Origin: Closterium sp. Naga37s-1
Lineage: Eukaryota; Streptophyta; Zygnematophyceae; Desmidiales; Closteriaceae
Direction: 5' to 3'
Assembly (NCBI GenBank): GCA_947471745.1
Contig: CANJKZ010000169.1
Coordinates: 2,054,001-2,118,000 of the forward strand
DNA length: 64,000 nt
In this document: one piece after another, positions 52,690 to 62,254 of the stretch
How the letters are laid out: every line of letters begins with the position of its first letter
Position numbering within the stretch: position 1 is the first letter of the stretch
Position numbers and translations under genes: made by a program
Notes under the pieces: model-generated
Database searches by the model: none
What the model was told of the DNA's origin: nothing
Seen by the model: the letters and a program-made list of their open reading frames with translations, nothing else

Positions 52690-52975
52690 TGTACAAACAA
52701 GTCCCCTACCCCCCAACCAAGCAGCATTCCTCTGTACAAACAAGTCCCCTACCCCCCAACCAAGCAGCATTCCTCTATACAAACAAGTCCCCTACCCCCC
52801 ACCCAAGCAGCATTCCTCTGTACAAACAAGTCCCCTACCCCCCACCCAAGGAGCATTCCTCTGTACAAACAAGTCCCCTACCCCCCACCCAAGCAGCATT
52901 CCTCTGTACAAACAATTCCCCTACCCCCCACCCAAGCAGCATTCCTCTGTACAAACAAGTCCCTGCCATCCTGCA
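52690..52975. repeat. 43-bp minisatellite, about 6.5 copies
   Basis: The unit starts GTACAAACAAGTCCCCTACC and ends GCAGCATTCCTCT. Copies begin near 52,691, 52,734, 52,777, 52,820, 52,863, 52,906 and 52,949 and are nearly identical. 52,425-52,689 has no recognised feature. Confidence 0.92.
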
Positions 52976-53063
52976 CCACCACCTACGGTAATTCAATCAC
53001 CACACCACTCCCTCCCCTTTTTCACCCACATCCCCATCCAATGCCGGCAATTCCGCACCGTCA

Positions 53064-54189
53064 TCAGTAGATGTCGTGCGGCACGACCATCTCAGACACC
53101 GCATGGATCGTAAACTGCGACCCGTTGAACAGATTCGGCATCACAATCGGCACGGGCGCCCCGCCCTTGCCCTTCACGGCCACCAGCAGCCCGCCCTTGC
53201 GCCCTCGCTTCACCAGGCTCGTGCCCTCCAGTGTTCTCAGTCGCCGCCCGCGCGGCTGGTAGCTCAGGCGGCGGAAGTCGTGGCGGCCTTGGAGGATGTG
53301 GTAGGCGATGCGCTGCTGCTGCTTCTGCGAGGAGAAGGCCGCCATGAAGAAGCGGATGGTGCGCGCGTGCAGCGGTAGTAGGATGGTCACTCCGTTTAGT
53401 GGGATGAGTGATGTTACTGTGAAAGACGAGGGAGGTGCGGGGGGAAGAAGGGAGGAAAGGCACGTGGGATTCGCTGAATGGCGAGAGCGAAGCTTGAGTG
53501 CACGGGCCCTCATGGTTGCTGGGACAGTGAAGGCGAACGCAGTGATAGCAAATCAAGAGGCGCACTTTCGGCGACTGGGGTGGCGGCCAGGGAAAGGACT
53601 CAAGGAAGCTTCCGCTGGAGTTCCGGTAGCAAGGAGAAGGACTCTGAAAGGAAAACTGAAAGACATGAGGAACCAAAACAACGGCATTTGGGCCAGTTGC
53701 GGGATTTGTGCGTCCACGACACCGTACCCTACGACGTACCCCATGGCGTCAATGCTACCGCTACGGCAAACACAGCGAGCGCCGCATTCCTGCTTATGAA
53801 ACCCCCCGCCCAGCGACGCCGCCCAACCCTAATTGCGAGTTTTGAGTCGACTCAAAACGCGCCGGGAATTTTTGCTTATGACACCCTCCCCCCCCTCCCC
53901 CCCCCCACCCCTAATCGAGTTTTGCAAAGAAAAACTAGAACGCCCTGCCACCCATCATCCCGCCAGGGGCCGTACGTAAGAGGTCTATGACATCGGTGAT
54001 GGGTCCGAATATCCGCATCTTCTTCAGCTGCTTCTTGGCTTGCTGAATCTCCTTCGCCATCTTCGTCGATATGCCCGGCTGCTGCGCGTGTGAGGAGGGC
54101 AGAAAGGAGACGAGGAGCGAGAGGAGGACGAGCGCGACTAGCACGTGATGTGGATGATATATTAATCGAGAGACGACGCGACGAGCCAT
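53064..54189 (-). CDS. Secreted fasciclin (FAS1) domain protein, two exons
   Basis: Exon 1 is 54,189-53,952 and exon 2 is 53,416-53,064, joined by an intron with GT at 53,951-53,950 and a pyrimidine-rich acceptor ending CACAG at 53,417. Both boundaries are phase 1 and the joined frame gives 196 residues. An alternative GT donor in the same phase lies slightly upstream (TTAC|GTACGG), so exon 1 could end earlier. Residues 1-36 form a clear signal peptide (hydrophobic VLVALVLLSLLVSFL, then SSHAQ). The rest fits one FAS1 domain: an H1-like strand NGVTILLPLHARTIRFF, the conserved Tyr-His at 118-119 (RIAYHILQGRHDF), and an H2-like FTIHAVSEMVVP near the end. FAS1 proteins are extracellular or wall adhesion proteins. 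No GPI signal is seen. Divergent from the ARP3-like gene. Confidence 0.72.
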
Positions 54190-55285
54190 CGTAGCTTGGC
54201 TAGTGGACGATTTAGTAACGGGTGATGGTTGGAACGGTTGTTTAAAATTCTCTAAAACCGGCAGGGACGACTTAGTAACTACTAATGGTACATCAAAAAA
54301 ATCCTGCTAGTTCTGTCAAACACATTATTTCGCAACCATTCAGGTTGCTTAGACAGAACTAATTCTGATTGATGGTTAGCCAAACACAGCCCGAAGGGGA
54401 CCCCCGTGAGTCATCTGAGGGGGGTGGGGGGGGGGGGGGGGGTTGGGTGGAATGCAAAACTTCAGGTTTCGTGCTAGTTCTGTCGGTGCCAAGGGCGCGT
54501 CACGATTGCAACATCAATCTTGTAGGGGATCGGTGTGTGGGTGTACAGAAGTTCGCAATTTTGTGTACAGTAGTTCGCAATTTTTTGCCACACCCAGAAG
54601 TACCGAGTCGGGTGGCAAATTGTCACCAGTTTCACGTGATCGGCTACCGAAGTACAGACTGCGTCGCGAATTACACAGGAACGAGTCTGGTTAACGCATG
54701 AGCAATTTGGTGACGAAATCATTTTCGGTTCGATTTCTACACTTCGCCTATGGCGATCGATCGCGCCTATAACCTCTGGCGCGGTTTTCTCTTTCTGCAC
54801 ACAAAAGCGCAAGGCAGGTGCGTGCACGTAGGCACATCGATCGTCAATGTCGGAGGTGACACGATCGTGTGGGCCATTTTACTGTGCATTCGTAAACGTT
54901 GCCGCAATAAGTAACCTTGTGTTGCGAAGCTACAGTAGTTCTGTACACCCCCTAGATCGAACCTGCGTAGGATCGAACGCGGGGAGGTGACGCGTCCTAG
55001 TGGAGTGCGTCCATGTTCGAATCGCGTCTAACTCGTTTTTCCGTACCCGAACCTCAGGCATAGACAAGTCCTAAGAAACAACCCTAATTCCAGGGATTCT
55101 TCTCACGCACAAAACGACAGGCAACGAAGATTCTGGGTTGGCCGCGTCGCCGCTGTTCCGTTGTGTCGAAACCCAGTGAGCTGCGTCGCAGCCTGTCGCG
55201 CCACGTCGCATCCCTTGCGTCCTTACCTCGCGTGGCTTCCGGCGACCACCTGTGCGACCTGCGACGAGGCGTCGCCCAGTGTGCG
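54190..55285. other. Intergenic region between divergent host genes
   Basis: About 1.1 kb that should hold both promoters. It contains an inverted repeat (AGTTCTGTC at 54,309-54,317 with GACAGAACT at 54,352-54,360, inner arms GCAACC and GGTTGC), a G-run of about 18 near 54,430, and two TCGCAATTTT copies near 54,560. No TATA box or gene is convincingly identified. Confidence 0.5.
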
Positions 55286-57850
55286 ATGGACCCCACTCAG
55301 AGAAGCGCCATCGTCCTAGATAATGGATCCGGGTAACCCCTTTCGCCATCCCTTTCGCGCTCAGGCTCCCCACTTCCCTTCCTCCCTCGCCACTTGATAA
55401 ACCGCGACTCTGTATCGTAATGGCCTCTTCAGTCGCCACGCCCCTCCATTCCTCCATGTCGTTCACCCCACTCCTGCTCTGCTCCTCCTCTCCATCCGTC
55501 TCCTCTTCACACCTCCTGCACGATGGGGTTTGAAGGTAATCCAGGGCCCAGCATCGTCATACTCACACAGCGGTCACGCCACAGCTCATGCGAATCCTGT
55601 TCCTGTCACTCTGTTGTTCACCCCAACCCCCTTCCCGCTCTAGGTTCACGAAGATGGGCTTTGCCTGAAACCTAGACCCCAGCTTCGTAATCCCCACGGC
55701 AGCCGCCTGCCACGACTCCTCTGCATCCCACTCTTGCTCCTCCTCTCCTCCCTTACCTTCCCAGGTTCACCAAGATGGGCTTTGGCGGCAATCTAGAGCC
55801 CAGCTTTGTAATCCCCACAGTCGTTGCTTGTCATGACCCATTCGCCGTCTCTGCTGCACTAGCGGTGCCTGGAGCCAATGCCGTGTCGCCAGCTCAGCAG
55901 CAGCAGCAGGCCCACGTGGCAGCGCTCATGGCTGACCTGGACGTCCACGTGGGCGAGGCGGCGTACGCTGCTGCGCGATCTGGGCCGTACAAGCTGACGC
56001 ACCCTATGCAGAGAGGACAGGTGGGTGGAAAGGGGTGCATGTGGGTGGAGAGGGGTGCAGTTGGGCGGAGAGGGATGCAGGTGGGTGGAGTGGAATGGGG
56101 AAAGTGACACAACATCCAAGCTTTTGATTGGTTTGGCCCATTCAATCTGACACATCTCGTGTAGCAGAGGGGACATACCAGTGGGTGGAGGTGAATGGGG
56201 TGAGAATCATCAAGGCAACGTTTAATCTGGGCCCCGTATGTAAACGCTGACGCTTCCAGTGCAGAGTGGACAGATGGGTGGAGAGCGGTGCGGGTGGGTC
56301 TAGAGGGCCGAACTGGGCCGTGATTCACACAATCAGCAGCGTAGATGTGTGGAAAGGGGAGAGGTGGGTGCAGGGAGGAGAGAGTGCACATCCTTCCACC
56401 ACACAGGGGCGGCCCGCCATGGGGCATCTGTGGCAGCAGAAGGCATGATGATTTCTGTCTATCCCTGTGTGATGTTTCCTTCCCGTGTATGCCTCATCCC
56501 TTTTTTCCCACGATGTTTCCTTCCCGTGTATGCCTCATCCCTTTTTTCCCACCGCCAGATAGAAGCATGGGACGCCATGGAGCATCTGTGGCAGCAGAGC
56601 CTGTTCAAGTACATGCGGGTGGAACCCGAGGAGCATGTGCTGCTGCTGGCCGAGAGCCCTCTCACCCCACCCGAACACCGAGAATACATCGCCGAAATCA
56701 TGTTTGAAACGTGAGTGGGTGCAGTGCGGTGCAGTCAGGTGAGAGCAGAGAAGTCTGTGGTGCCTGCTCATTCAGGTGGAGTTGGATTGGAGGAGCATGT
56801 GCTGCTGCTGGCCGACAGCCCTCTCACCCTACCCGAACACCGAGAATGCATCGCTGAAATCATGTTCGAAACGTGAGTGTGTGGGACACGAGTGCAGTGC
56901 ATTGGGAGCAGAGAGGGCTGTTATGCCATGCTGAGAGCTCTCTCTCCCCGCCCGAGCACCGAGAGGGCTCTCAGCTAGCAGCAGAGAGGGCTGTTATGGC
57001 ATGCAGAGAGGGCTGTTATGGCATGCAGAGAGGGCTATTATGGCATGCAGAGAGGGCTGTTATGGCATGCAGAGAGGGCTGTTATGGCATGCAGAGAGGG
57101 CTGTTATGGCATGCAGAGAGGGCTGTTATGGCATGCAGAGAGGGCTGTTATGGCATGCAGAGAGGGCTGTTATGGCATGCAGAGAGGGCTGTTATGGCAT
57201 GCAGAGAGGGCTGTTATGGCACTGCTGCCGCTGGCTGACAGCCCTCTCTCCCCGCCCGAGCACCGAGGGTACAATGCATTGCAATCATGTTTGAAACGTG
57301 AGTGAGGAAACCCCCTTTTCCACCCCCTCCATCGTCTCCACCCCCTCCATCGTCTCCACCCCCTCCATCGTCTCCACCCCCTCCATCGTCTCCACTCACA
57401 CAACCGGATCACCGAGAGTTCATCACCGAGAGTTCATCACCGAGAGTTCATTGCCGAAATCATGTTTGATAAAAGCGTGGGTGCAAAGGGCCCTCGTCTC
57501 CTCTTTCCCATCTGTGTGCTCTGATTTGTCCGCGTCTATCTTCCCTTCCACCTCTCTTCCCCTTCCCCGTGCCTCATGTTTCCTGCATGTTCGTTGTAGC
57601 AGCGTTTTACATGGGCAGTCAAGTCAACGCTATGCCCTTACCTCTTCCATCCCGCCCCTCTGTCCCCTTCCCTTTCCCCTTGCCTCACGCTGTGGATGCA
57701 GGTTCAACGTGGCAGGTCTGTACATGGCCAGTCTACCCTGTGCCCTTACTTCTTCGATCCCACCCCTCTGTCCCCTTCCCCTTGCCTCACTCACGCTGTG
57801 GATGCAGGTTCAACGTGGCAGGTCTGTACATGGCCAGTCTACCCTGTGCC
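55286..57850 (+). CDS. ARP3: ARP3-like actin-related protein, 5' exons only, with tandem exon copies
   Basis: Exon 1 (55,286-55,332) codes [16 protein letters not shown], the actin-family phosphate loop. Exon 2 (55,765-56,020) codes [17 protein letters not shown] to [10 protein letters not shown]. Exon 3 (56,559-56,710) codes [13 protein letters not shown], the [15 protein letters not shown] motif and ends at GTGAGT. A candidate exon 4 (FNVAGLYMA) lies at 57,702 and again at 57,808. Splice phases agree (2, 0, 2) for exons 1-3. ARP3 is a subunit of the Arp2/3 complex that nucleates branched actin. Extra decayed copies of exons 2, 3 and 4 surround the good ones. After GLYMA the exon 4 copies lose similarity, and the C-terminal two thirds of the usual ~420 residues is not found before transposons begin at 58.6 kb. 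So this is either a gene with a transposon-filled intron or a truncated pseudogene. Confidence 0.72.
55523..55740 (+). pseudogene. Two decayed copies of ARP3 exon 2 start in intron 1
   Basis: Near 55,523 [13 protein letters not shown] and near 55,644 [21 protein letters not shown] resemble the start of exon 2 at 55,765. The ATG codons are spaced about 130 and 121 bp. Each has a pyrimidine-rich tract before it; the second has a proper TAG acceptor but an in-frame TGA. Confidence 0.75.
56021..56300 (+). repeat. Decayed copies of exon 2 end and GTGGGTGGAGAGG repeats in intron 2
   Basis: 56,021-56,097 repeats the donor region (GTGGGTGGAGAGGGGTGCAG). At about 56,227-56,280 CTGGGCC...GCTGACGC...CAGAGTGGACAG copies the exon 2 end, and a weaker copy lies at about 56,147-56,190. 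Confidence 0.65.
56467..56558 (+). repeat. 41-bp tandem duplication before exon 3
   Basis: GATGTTTCCTTCCCGTGTAT and the following CTTTTTTCCCAC occur twice in a row; the second copy supplies the exon 3 acceptor CGCCAG. Confidence 0.85.
56980..57225. repeat. 22-bp minisatellite between exon 3 copies
   Basis: About 11 copies of GGCTGTTATGGCATGCAGAG + AG. All three frames stay open because 22 x 3 = 66, so the long open frames here are repeat artefacts. Confidence 0.92.
57318..57400. repeat. 18-bp tandem repeat
   Basis: CTCCATCGTCTCCACCCC is repeated about 4.5 times. Confidence 0.9.
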
Positions 57851-57890
57851 CTTACTTCTTCGATCCCACCCCTCTGTCCCCTTCCCCTTG
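57575..57890 (+). repeat. Three tandem copies of ARP3 exon 4 start
   Basis: Units of about 107-113 bp. The first is degenerate (GTTCGTTGTAGCAGCGTTTTACATG near 57,588, shortened here to its core AGCGTTTTACATG), followed by near-identical copies starting at 57,702 and 57,808, each with acceptor GATGCAG and coding FNVAGLYMA. Confidence 0.8.
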
Positions 57891-57899
57891 GCTCACGAA

Positions 57900-58652
57900 A
57901 TTTGAAGAAAAACAGTCGTGAATTGTGTAACGACGCTATAGTGTCTTTAACAAGGCTACAGTACTTCGGGAAATTCAAAACACTGAAAGAAATGGGAAAA
58001 ATATGCCACTCGTAATCAACAAGGGTCTCGATAATATGTTTGGTGAAAAAATAACGGGTACGGTCACTGCAGAGGGTGTTTTCACGTGTTTGATAAAACG
58101 TTTCACGGAACCAGTCACAATCAACTGGAAAAAATAACGCGAATGGTCAAAGATGAAACTCCCGTCCGAAAAAAGATAATACCCAAAACGAACATGGAAG
58201 CATTTTCGGATGAATCAACCCTTAACACAACTCGCCAGGTGTTTAGGGTTGATCCCTTCACAAACCGCATCCGATTCCGATAGGGTTATAGTTTTTTTTA
58301 GAAGTCAGCTGATTGGTTGGGCGCGAGCGGGAATTTTGTAGAGTTTCAAGATTTTTTTGCGAGAGTTTGTTACAAGTGCAATTGAGTGAGCGAGCGAGAA
58401 TTGCACTATCGAAAAAAGTACAATGAGCGAAGGCATGAGCGAAGAATATGTAGCGACGGGCCTAACGCCGAGGTTGGGAAAATGTCGAGGCGGAGGTCCG
58501 GAGGGCATGTTACCAACCGAACCGTGAGGTTGGGTCGCGGTGGAAACAGTGTCGACGCGAGTGGTAACGGTTTACTGTTGGGTGTTGTTGGCGGGAATAG
58601 TGGTGTACGCGCTGAGCAGGGACGCGAAGTAAGGAAAAGGAAATTTCCTTAC
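57900..58652. other. Unassigned, probably includes 3' LTR of gypsy element P
   Basis: No gene is supported. On the minus strand the sequence from TGTAAGGAAATTTCC (about 58,653) leftward lies directly after a purine tract, so it should be the 3' LTR of P; its far end was not located. CCAATCAGCTGAC on that strand (near 58,310) is a possible CCAAT box. Confidence 0.45.
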
Positions 58653-58693
58653 ACTACCCCCACCCCCCCCCCCCCCCCTTAAGGAGGTCCTCC

Positions 58694-59443
58694 TTACGAA
58701 AGCGCGTGTACGTCCCGGAAATTTTGGCTGCGGAGATACTCCGTTAGGACAGGGTGGCTTTCAATTTTGTCCAGGGGAACCCAGTTGTCTTCCGTGGGCG
58801 TGCGGTCTTTCCAGCGGATCAGAAATTCGATCCTGCGAGCTCCCCGTGGGTCACGAACTCGGTGGCTCAAAATCTTTTCGGGAGTGATGATTGGCTCCGT
58901 TGGCGGTCGTGTCATGCTGGCGGGGCGGTTGCGAGGTAGTTGGCTAGTGGATGGTACGTATCGGCGGAGCAGGCTGACGTGGAAGGACGGGCTGACGTAC
59001 CAGTCAGCAGGGAGGTGGAGGTGGGCGGTGACGGGTGTGATCATGTGGCTGATGCGAAATGGCCCGTAGTATCGGGGGCGGAGTTTCGGGGTGATGGGTA
59101 GGCGGAGGTTTTGGGTGTCGAGTAAAACTAGGTCGTCGGGCTGGTAAGTGACTGGTCCGCGGTGGCGGTCGGCGTTGCGTTTAGCGATGACGTTGGCCTC
59201 TTTAATTGCATCGGTTGCCCGGGTCCGTGCTGCCTGTAAGATTTCTGCAAACTGTTGCGCACGTGGTACTGGATTCTCGGGATTCGGGGTCATGGGCACT
59301 GTAGGGTCTTGTCCGTGGTTCAGGTAAAACGGTGACTGTTGGGCCGTGGCGGATGGCGAGTTGTTGTGCACGAATTCGATCAGTGGCAGATGTTGTTCCC
59401 AGGTGGTTGGATCGTCGCACGTGGCTCGGATGAGTCGCTCCAT
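58694..59443 (-). pseudogene. Gypsy integrase C-terminus with chromodomain
   Basis: 249 residues: the end of the integrase core (DPTTWEQHLPLIEFVHNNS), the GPY-type module (YQPDDLVLLDTQNL, KLRPRYYGPFRI, FHVSLLRRYVP) and a C-terminal chromodomain near residues 185-240 (EKILSHRVRDPRGARRIEFL, IRWKDRTPTEDNWVPLDKI). The chromodomain marks the chromovirus lineage and probably steers insertion to particular chromatin. The upstream integrase frame is separated by frame breaks near 59,450. Confidence 0.9.
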
Positions 59444-59458
59444 GGTCTGGTTTGTCCG

Positions 59459-59880
59459 TCAGTTTCGGGGTGGTATGAAGAACTGAACTGTAGTCACGTG
59501 CTGAACTGCTGCTGCAGGTTCCGCCAGAAATTGCTGGTAAACTTCGTGTCTCGATCGCTGATGATGGCTGCTGGTATCCCGTGCAGTCGAACGACGGTGG
59601 CGATGAAGAGCCGAGCTGTCTCTTTGGCTGAGACTGCGAAATGCGCCATTTTTGTGAGTCGATCGACAACGACCAGGATCGCGTCGCTCCCACTCGCCCC
59701 AGCCGGTAACCGCGTGAAAAAGTCCATCGTCACCTACTGCCAAGCACGCTCTGGGGGCGGTATCGGCTGCAACTGTCCTGCTAGTCGTTTCCGTGATGTT
59801 TTTATGATCTAGCAAGTGGGACACGAAGCCACGTGTCGCTGCACGTCGGTCAACATCTCTGGCCAGTAATAGTATCGCTG
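59459..59880 (-). pseudogene. Gypsy integrase core (P)
   Basis: The frame 59,733-59,494 reads MTMDFFTRLPAG, ILVVVDRLTKMAHF and IISDRDTKFTSNFW, giving the first two catalytic Asp residues. Upstream, near 59,860-59,810, DVQRHVASCPTC is the end of the integrase zinc-binding domain, followed by stops. The catalytic Glu region lies in the disrupted stretch before 59,443. Confidence 0.85.
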
Positions 59881-60026
59881 CAGCTGCTGCCGTGCTTTTT
59901 CTACTCCGAAATGGCCTGAGGTAACTCCGTCGTGTGCTTTCTGTAGCAGTAATTCCTGTAGTAACGTGTACCCTGGTACCCAGATGCGGTCAGTGCCAGA
60001 TTTTACGTAATAAACTCCCTTTGCTG

Positions 60027-60548
60027 CTACGAAATGCGAATTTCCTCCTGTGAAGAATGGTCAGTTTGATAGCCGTGGGTAAATATTCCTGTCAGTAGTG
60101 GGCTGGTCTGGGCGAGTAGTATGGCGTGGATTTGGGCAGTGGGGTGGGTCAGTGCGTCAGCGATGTTCGGTGCCCCCTTTTTGTAGGTAACTGTGTAGTG
60201 GAAATTCGACTTGAGGAAATCGAGCCAGCGGATCTGTCGTGGGTTGAAGTGGGGCTGTGCGCGGAGGAACTGTAGTGATTTGTGGTCTGTCCGTACTGTC
60301 ACGTCTGCACTGGTCAAGTAACAGCGCCACACTTTGAATGCGTGCATGATCGCGAGCATTTCGTGGTCGTGTGTCGGGTAATTTTTCTCGAGCGGATGCA
60401 GTTTTCGTGATTTGTATGCGATGGGCTGTAGGCCGTTGCCGAAATCCTGTAGCAGTACGGCTCCGATGGTGATATCGCTTGCGTCTGTAACCACTTCGAA
60501 TGGGCGGTGTGGGTCGGCGATGCGTAGTACGGGCGGTGAACAGAACAT
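60027..60548 (-). pseudogene. Gypsy RNase H (P)
   Basis: 173 residues with FEVVTDASDITIGAVLLQ (first Asp), SRKLHPLEKNYPTHDHEML (Glu at a typical position) and VTVRTDHKSLQFLRAQPHF, then IADALTHPT. This is a gypsy RNase H between RT and integrase. Frame breaks flank it. Confidence 0.88.
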
Positions 60549-60845
60549 TTTTCAGGGCAGAGAAGGCAGCATGCTCTTTCCCCCCCCACGTAAAAGCGGG
60601 CCCTTTTCGTAGCAGATCCGTCAGTGGGGTTGTTAACCTCGCCATGTCGGGGACGAACCGACGCACATAATTAACGAACCCTTAAAAAACTCTGCAGCTC
60701 CATGAAATTTGTAGGGGGGTGCCACGCTTTGACCGTGTCCAGCTTCGTTGGGTCGATCTCAACCCCAGCCTCCGAAATAATGTGCCCCTGAAACTCTAGC
60801 CTGTCCTGAAAAAACTCGCACTTGGAACCCTTGGTCAGTAGCCCA
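60549..60845 (-). pseudogene. Gypsy RT C-terminal fragment (P)
   Basis: SKCEFFQDRLEFQGHIISEA, then VKAWHPPTNFMELQSFL, and in another frame RRFVPDMARLTTPLTDLLRK, form the RT thumb. The catalytic YLDD and everything upstream are missing. Confidence 0.86.
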
Positions 60846-61675
60846 CGAGATGAGTCCAGCAGGTTGGAGTTGAAAAATGAATGCTGTGCGGGAGCGTCTG
60901 TTGTTAATGTCTCCCGCATGGTCCGCGTCTACGTGGCCGTGAAGCTGCAGAGTAGCAGTTATGTTGGCTTCGTAGGTGAGTCCGACGTCATGGGTAGAGA
61001 TGAAATATTGGAGTGCAATAGATTCTCCCCTTCAGGCCGCTTCAGGTATTGTGCGAGCTGGCTTGTGACGTAGGAAATATCCGGCCGGCACGTGACGGCG
61101 GCGAACAGGAGACACCCCAGGTGCTGTTGGTATAGCCGATGATTTTCGATGGAGAGCGGCGTGGTGTCGGGTTCATGATCAGGAGGAGGAGTGCGAAAAG
61201 TGGTGGTGAGGTTGATCGGGGCGATGGCGAATTTCTTCGCGAGAGCTTCCGCGTATTTGTCGGCAGAGAGGTGAATGGAGGTGGCGGACTGGGTGATGTT
61301 GAGACCCAGGAACTGTGTGACGTTGTGGTTGATTGTCACCTCGAGCATCTCCTTGATTTCTTCCTCGAATCGGTCGAGCAGCTCCGTGTCGTCGCCGATG
61401 TAGAGGAGGTCGTCGACGTAGGCGACAAGGAGGATGAATTTGCCACGCGACTACTTCCGGTACATCCAGAGGTTATGCGGCAGCTAAGTGAATCCGAGCT
61501 CCGTGAGAACGGTGTACAGGTACTGCTGCCACAGACGAGGTGCTTGTTTAATTCCATAAAGATATTTTTGGAGGAGGCAGACGGCACCGTCGCCTTCTTT
61601 GAAGGCGTGCGGCTGTTCGACGAAGATAATGGCGTCGACAGGTGCGTACAGGAATGCACTGCCGACATCAGCTCT
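60846..61675 (-). pseudogene. Inverted copia RT segment, B group (N)
   Basis: The minus strand has SAFLYAPVDAIIFVEQPHAF (near 61,650), YGIKQAPRLWQQYL, a YVDDLLYIGDD reading (near 61,400), VTQFLGLNITQSATSIHLSA, CLLFAAVTCRPDISYV and RNase H start remnants to 60,846. A stop near 61,453 disrupts it. It is joined tail-first to a plus-strand RNase H piece at about 61,675. Confidence 0.84.
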
Positions 61676-61905
61676 TTCGTCAGCCGAAGCTGAGTTCATC
61701 GCCGCCAGCGCAGCCGTTCGCGAAGGACTGTACCTGATGGAGCTCCTGCAAGAAGCGAAAGTGACGATGAACGGGCACTTCACGTTACTCTGCAACAACT
61801 AGAGCGCGATCAAAATCGCAAACAAGCCCGAGTTCGTGAACCGCACGAAACACATCACACTCCGTTACTTCTTCGTCAAGGACGAAATTGACAAAGGCAA
61901 GGTCA
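61676..61905 (+). pseudogene. Copia RNase H piece, B group (N)
   Basis: The plus strand reads LSSAEAEFIAASAAVREGLY, LMELLQEAKVTMNGHFTLLC, then a TAG at 61,801, SAIKIANKPEFVNRTKHI and FFVKDEIDKGKV. It is the same domain as 19,990-20,360 but opposite in orientation to the adjoining RT. Element O interrupts it at 61,906. Confidence 0.84.
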
Positions 61906-62036
61906 TGTGAATCAAGAAAAACAGGAATGAGAATGACTAAGTGAAAGTTGGGTACAAGAAGCAAACCCTAGAAAACTGTACCCCATATGTGCTACCCCAC
62001 TCTAGCCTACAGTAGCTATGTCATATAAATCTGACA
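61906..62036 (-). repeat. 3' LTR of element O
   Basis: 131 bp; plus-strand reading TGTGAATCAAG to AAATCTGACA, with the family core CTAGCCTAC and GCAAACCCTAG. Confidence 0.82.
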
Positions 62037-62254
62037 CACCCCCATAGGCAAAGTGGGGGAGAACAAGGGGTCACAAGACCAGTCAAGCAAAGCAAAGCAA
62101 AAAACAAGCTCAGGGTGGATCACAAAGTCACCACACATTCCGAGCACAAGTTCAAGGCCACAAGGCCAGTTCACAAGCAGGAGTACACATATATATAAAA
62201 AAAAGGCTAGACAAACAAGAGCAGGTATATATATATGTAACAGTACAAGCAAGG

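Larger units (their letters stand above)
56776..57470 (+). pseudogene. Extra copies of ARP3 exon 3
   Basis: Copy 2 (56,776-56,872) keeps an open [20 protein letters not shown] frame, an upstream TTCAG and a GTGAGT donor. Copy 3 (about 56,926-56,975) and copy 4 (about 57,222-57,297, with ATGTTTGAAAC and a GTGAGT donor) are frameshifted. Copy 5 (57,402-57,470) is degenerate, with CACCGAGAGTTCAT three times. Confidence 0.78.
58653..60845 (-). mobile_element. Truncated Ty3/gypsy chromovirus (P)
   Basis: The minus strand has a late RT segment, RNase H, integrase, a chromodomain, and a purine tract consisting of a G-run of about 18 (58,660-58,680). The 5' part is lost at 60,845, where a copia fragment (N) is joined. 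Confidence 0.88.

Noticed and set aside
52690..52975. Regular 43-bp repeats, considered as CRISPR
   Set aside because: Units are contiguous with no unique spacers, and this is a nuclear eukaryotic genome; it is a minisatellite.
53308..53990. Plus-strand frames of 163-170 aa across the fasciclin gene
   Set aside because: They lie antisense to the spliced gene and span its intron; no domain is recognised.
54990..55029. GACGCG...CGCGTC with GTTCGAATC, considered as tRNA
   Set aside because: Only 40 nt between the arms and no D or anticodon arm; too short for a tRNA.
56873..57305. Open frames of about 100 aa with repeated MACREG or LLWHAER
   Set aside because: Translation of the 22-bp minisatellite in three frames.
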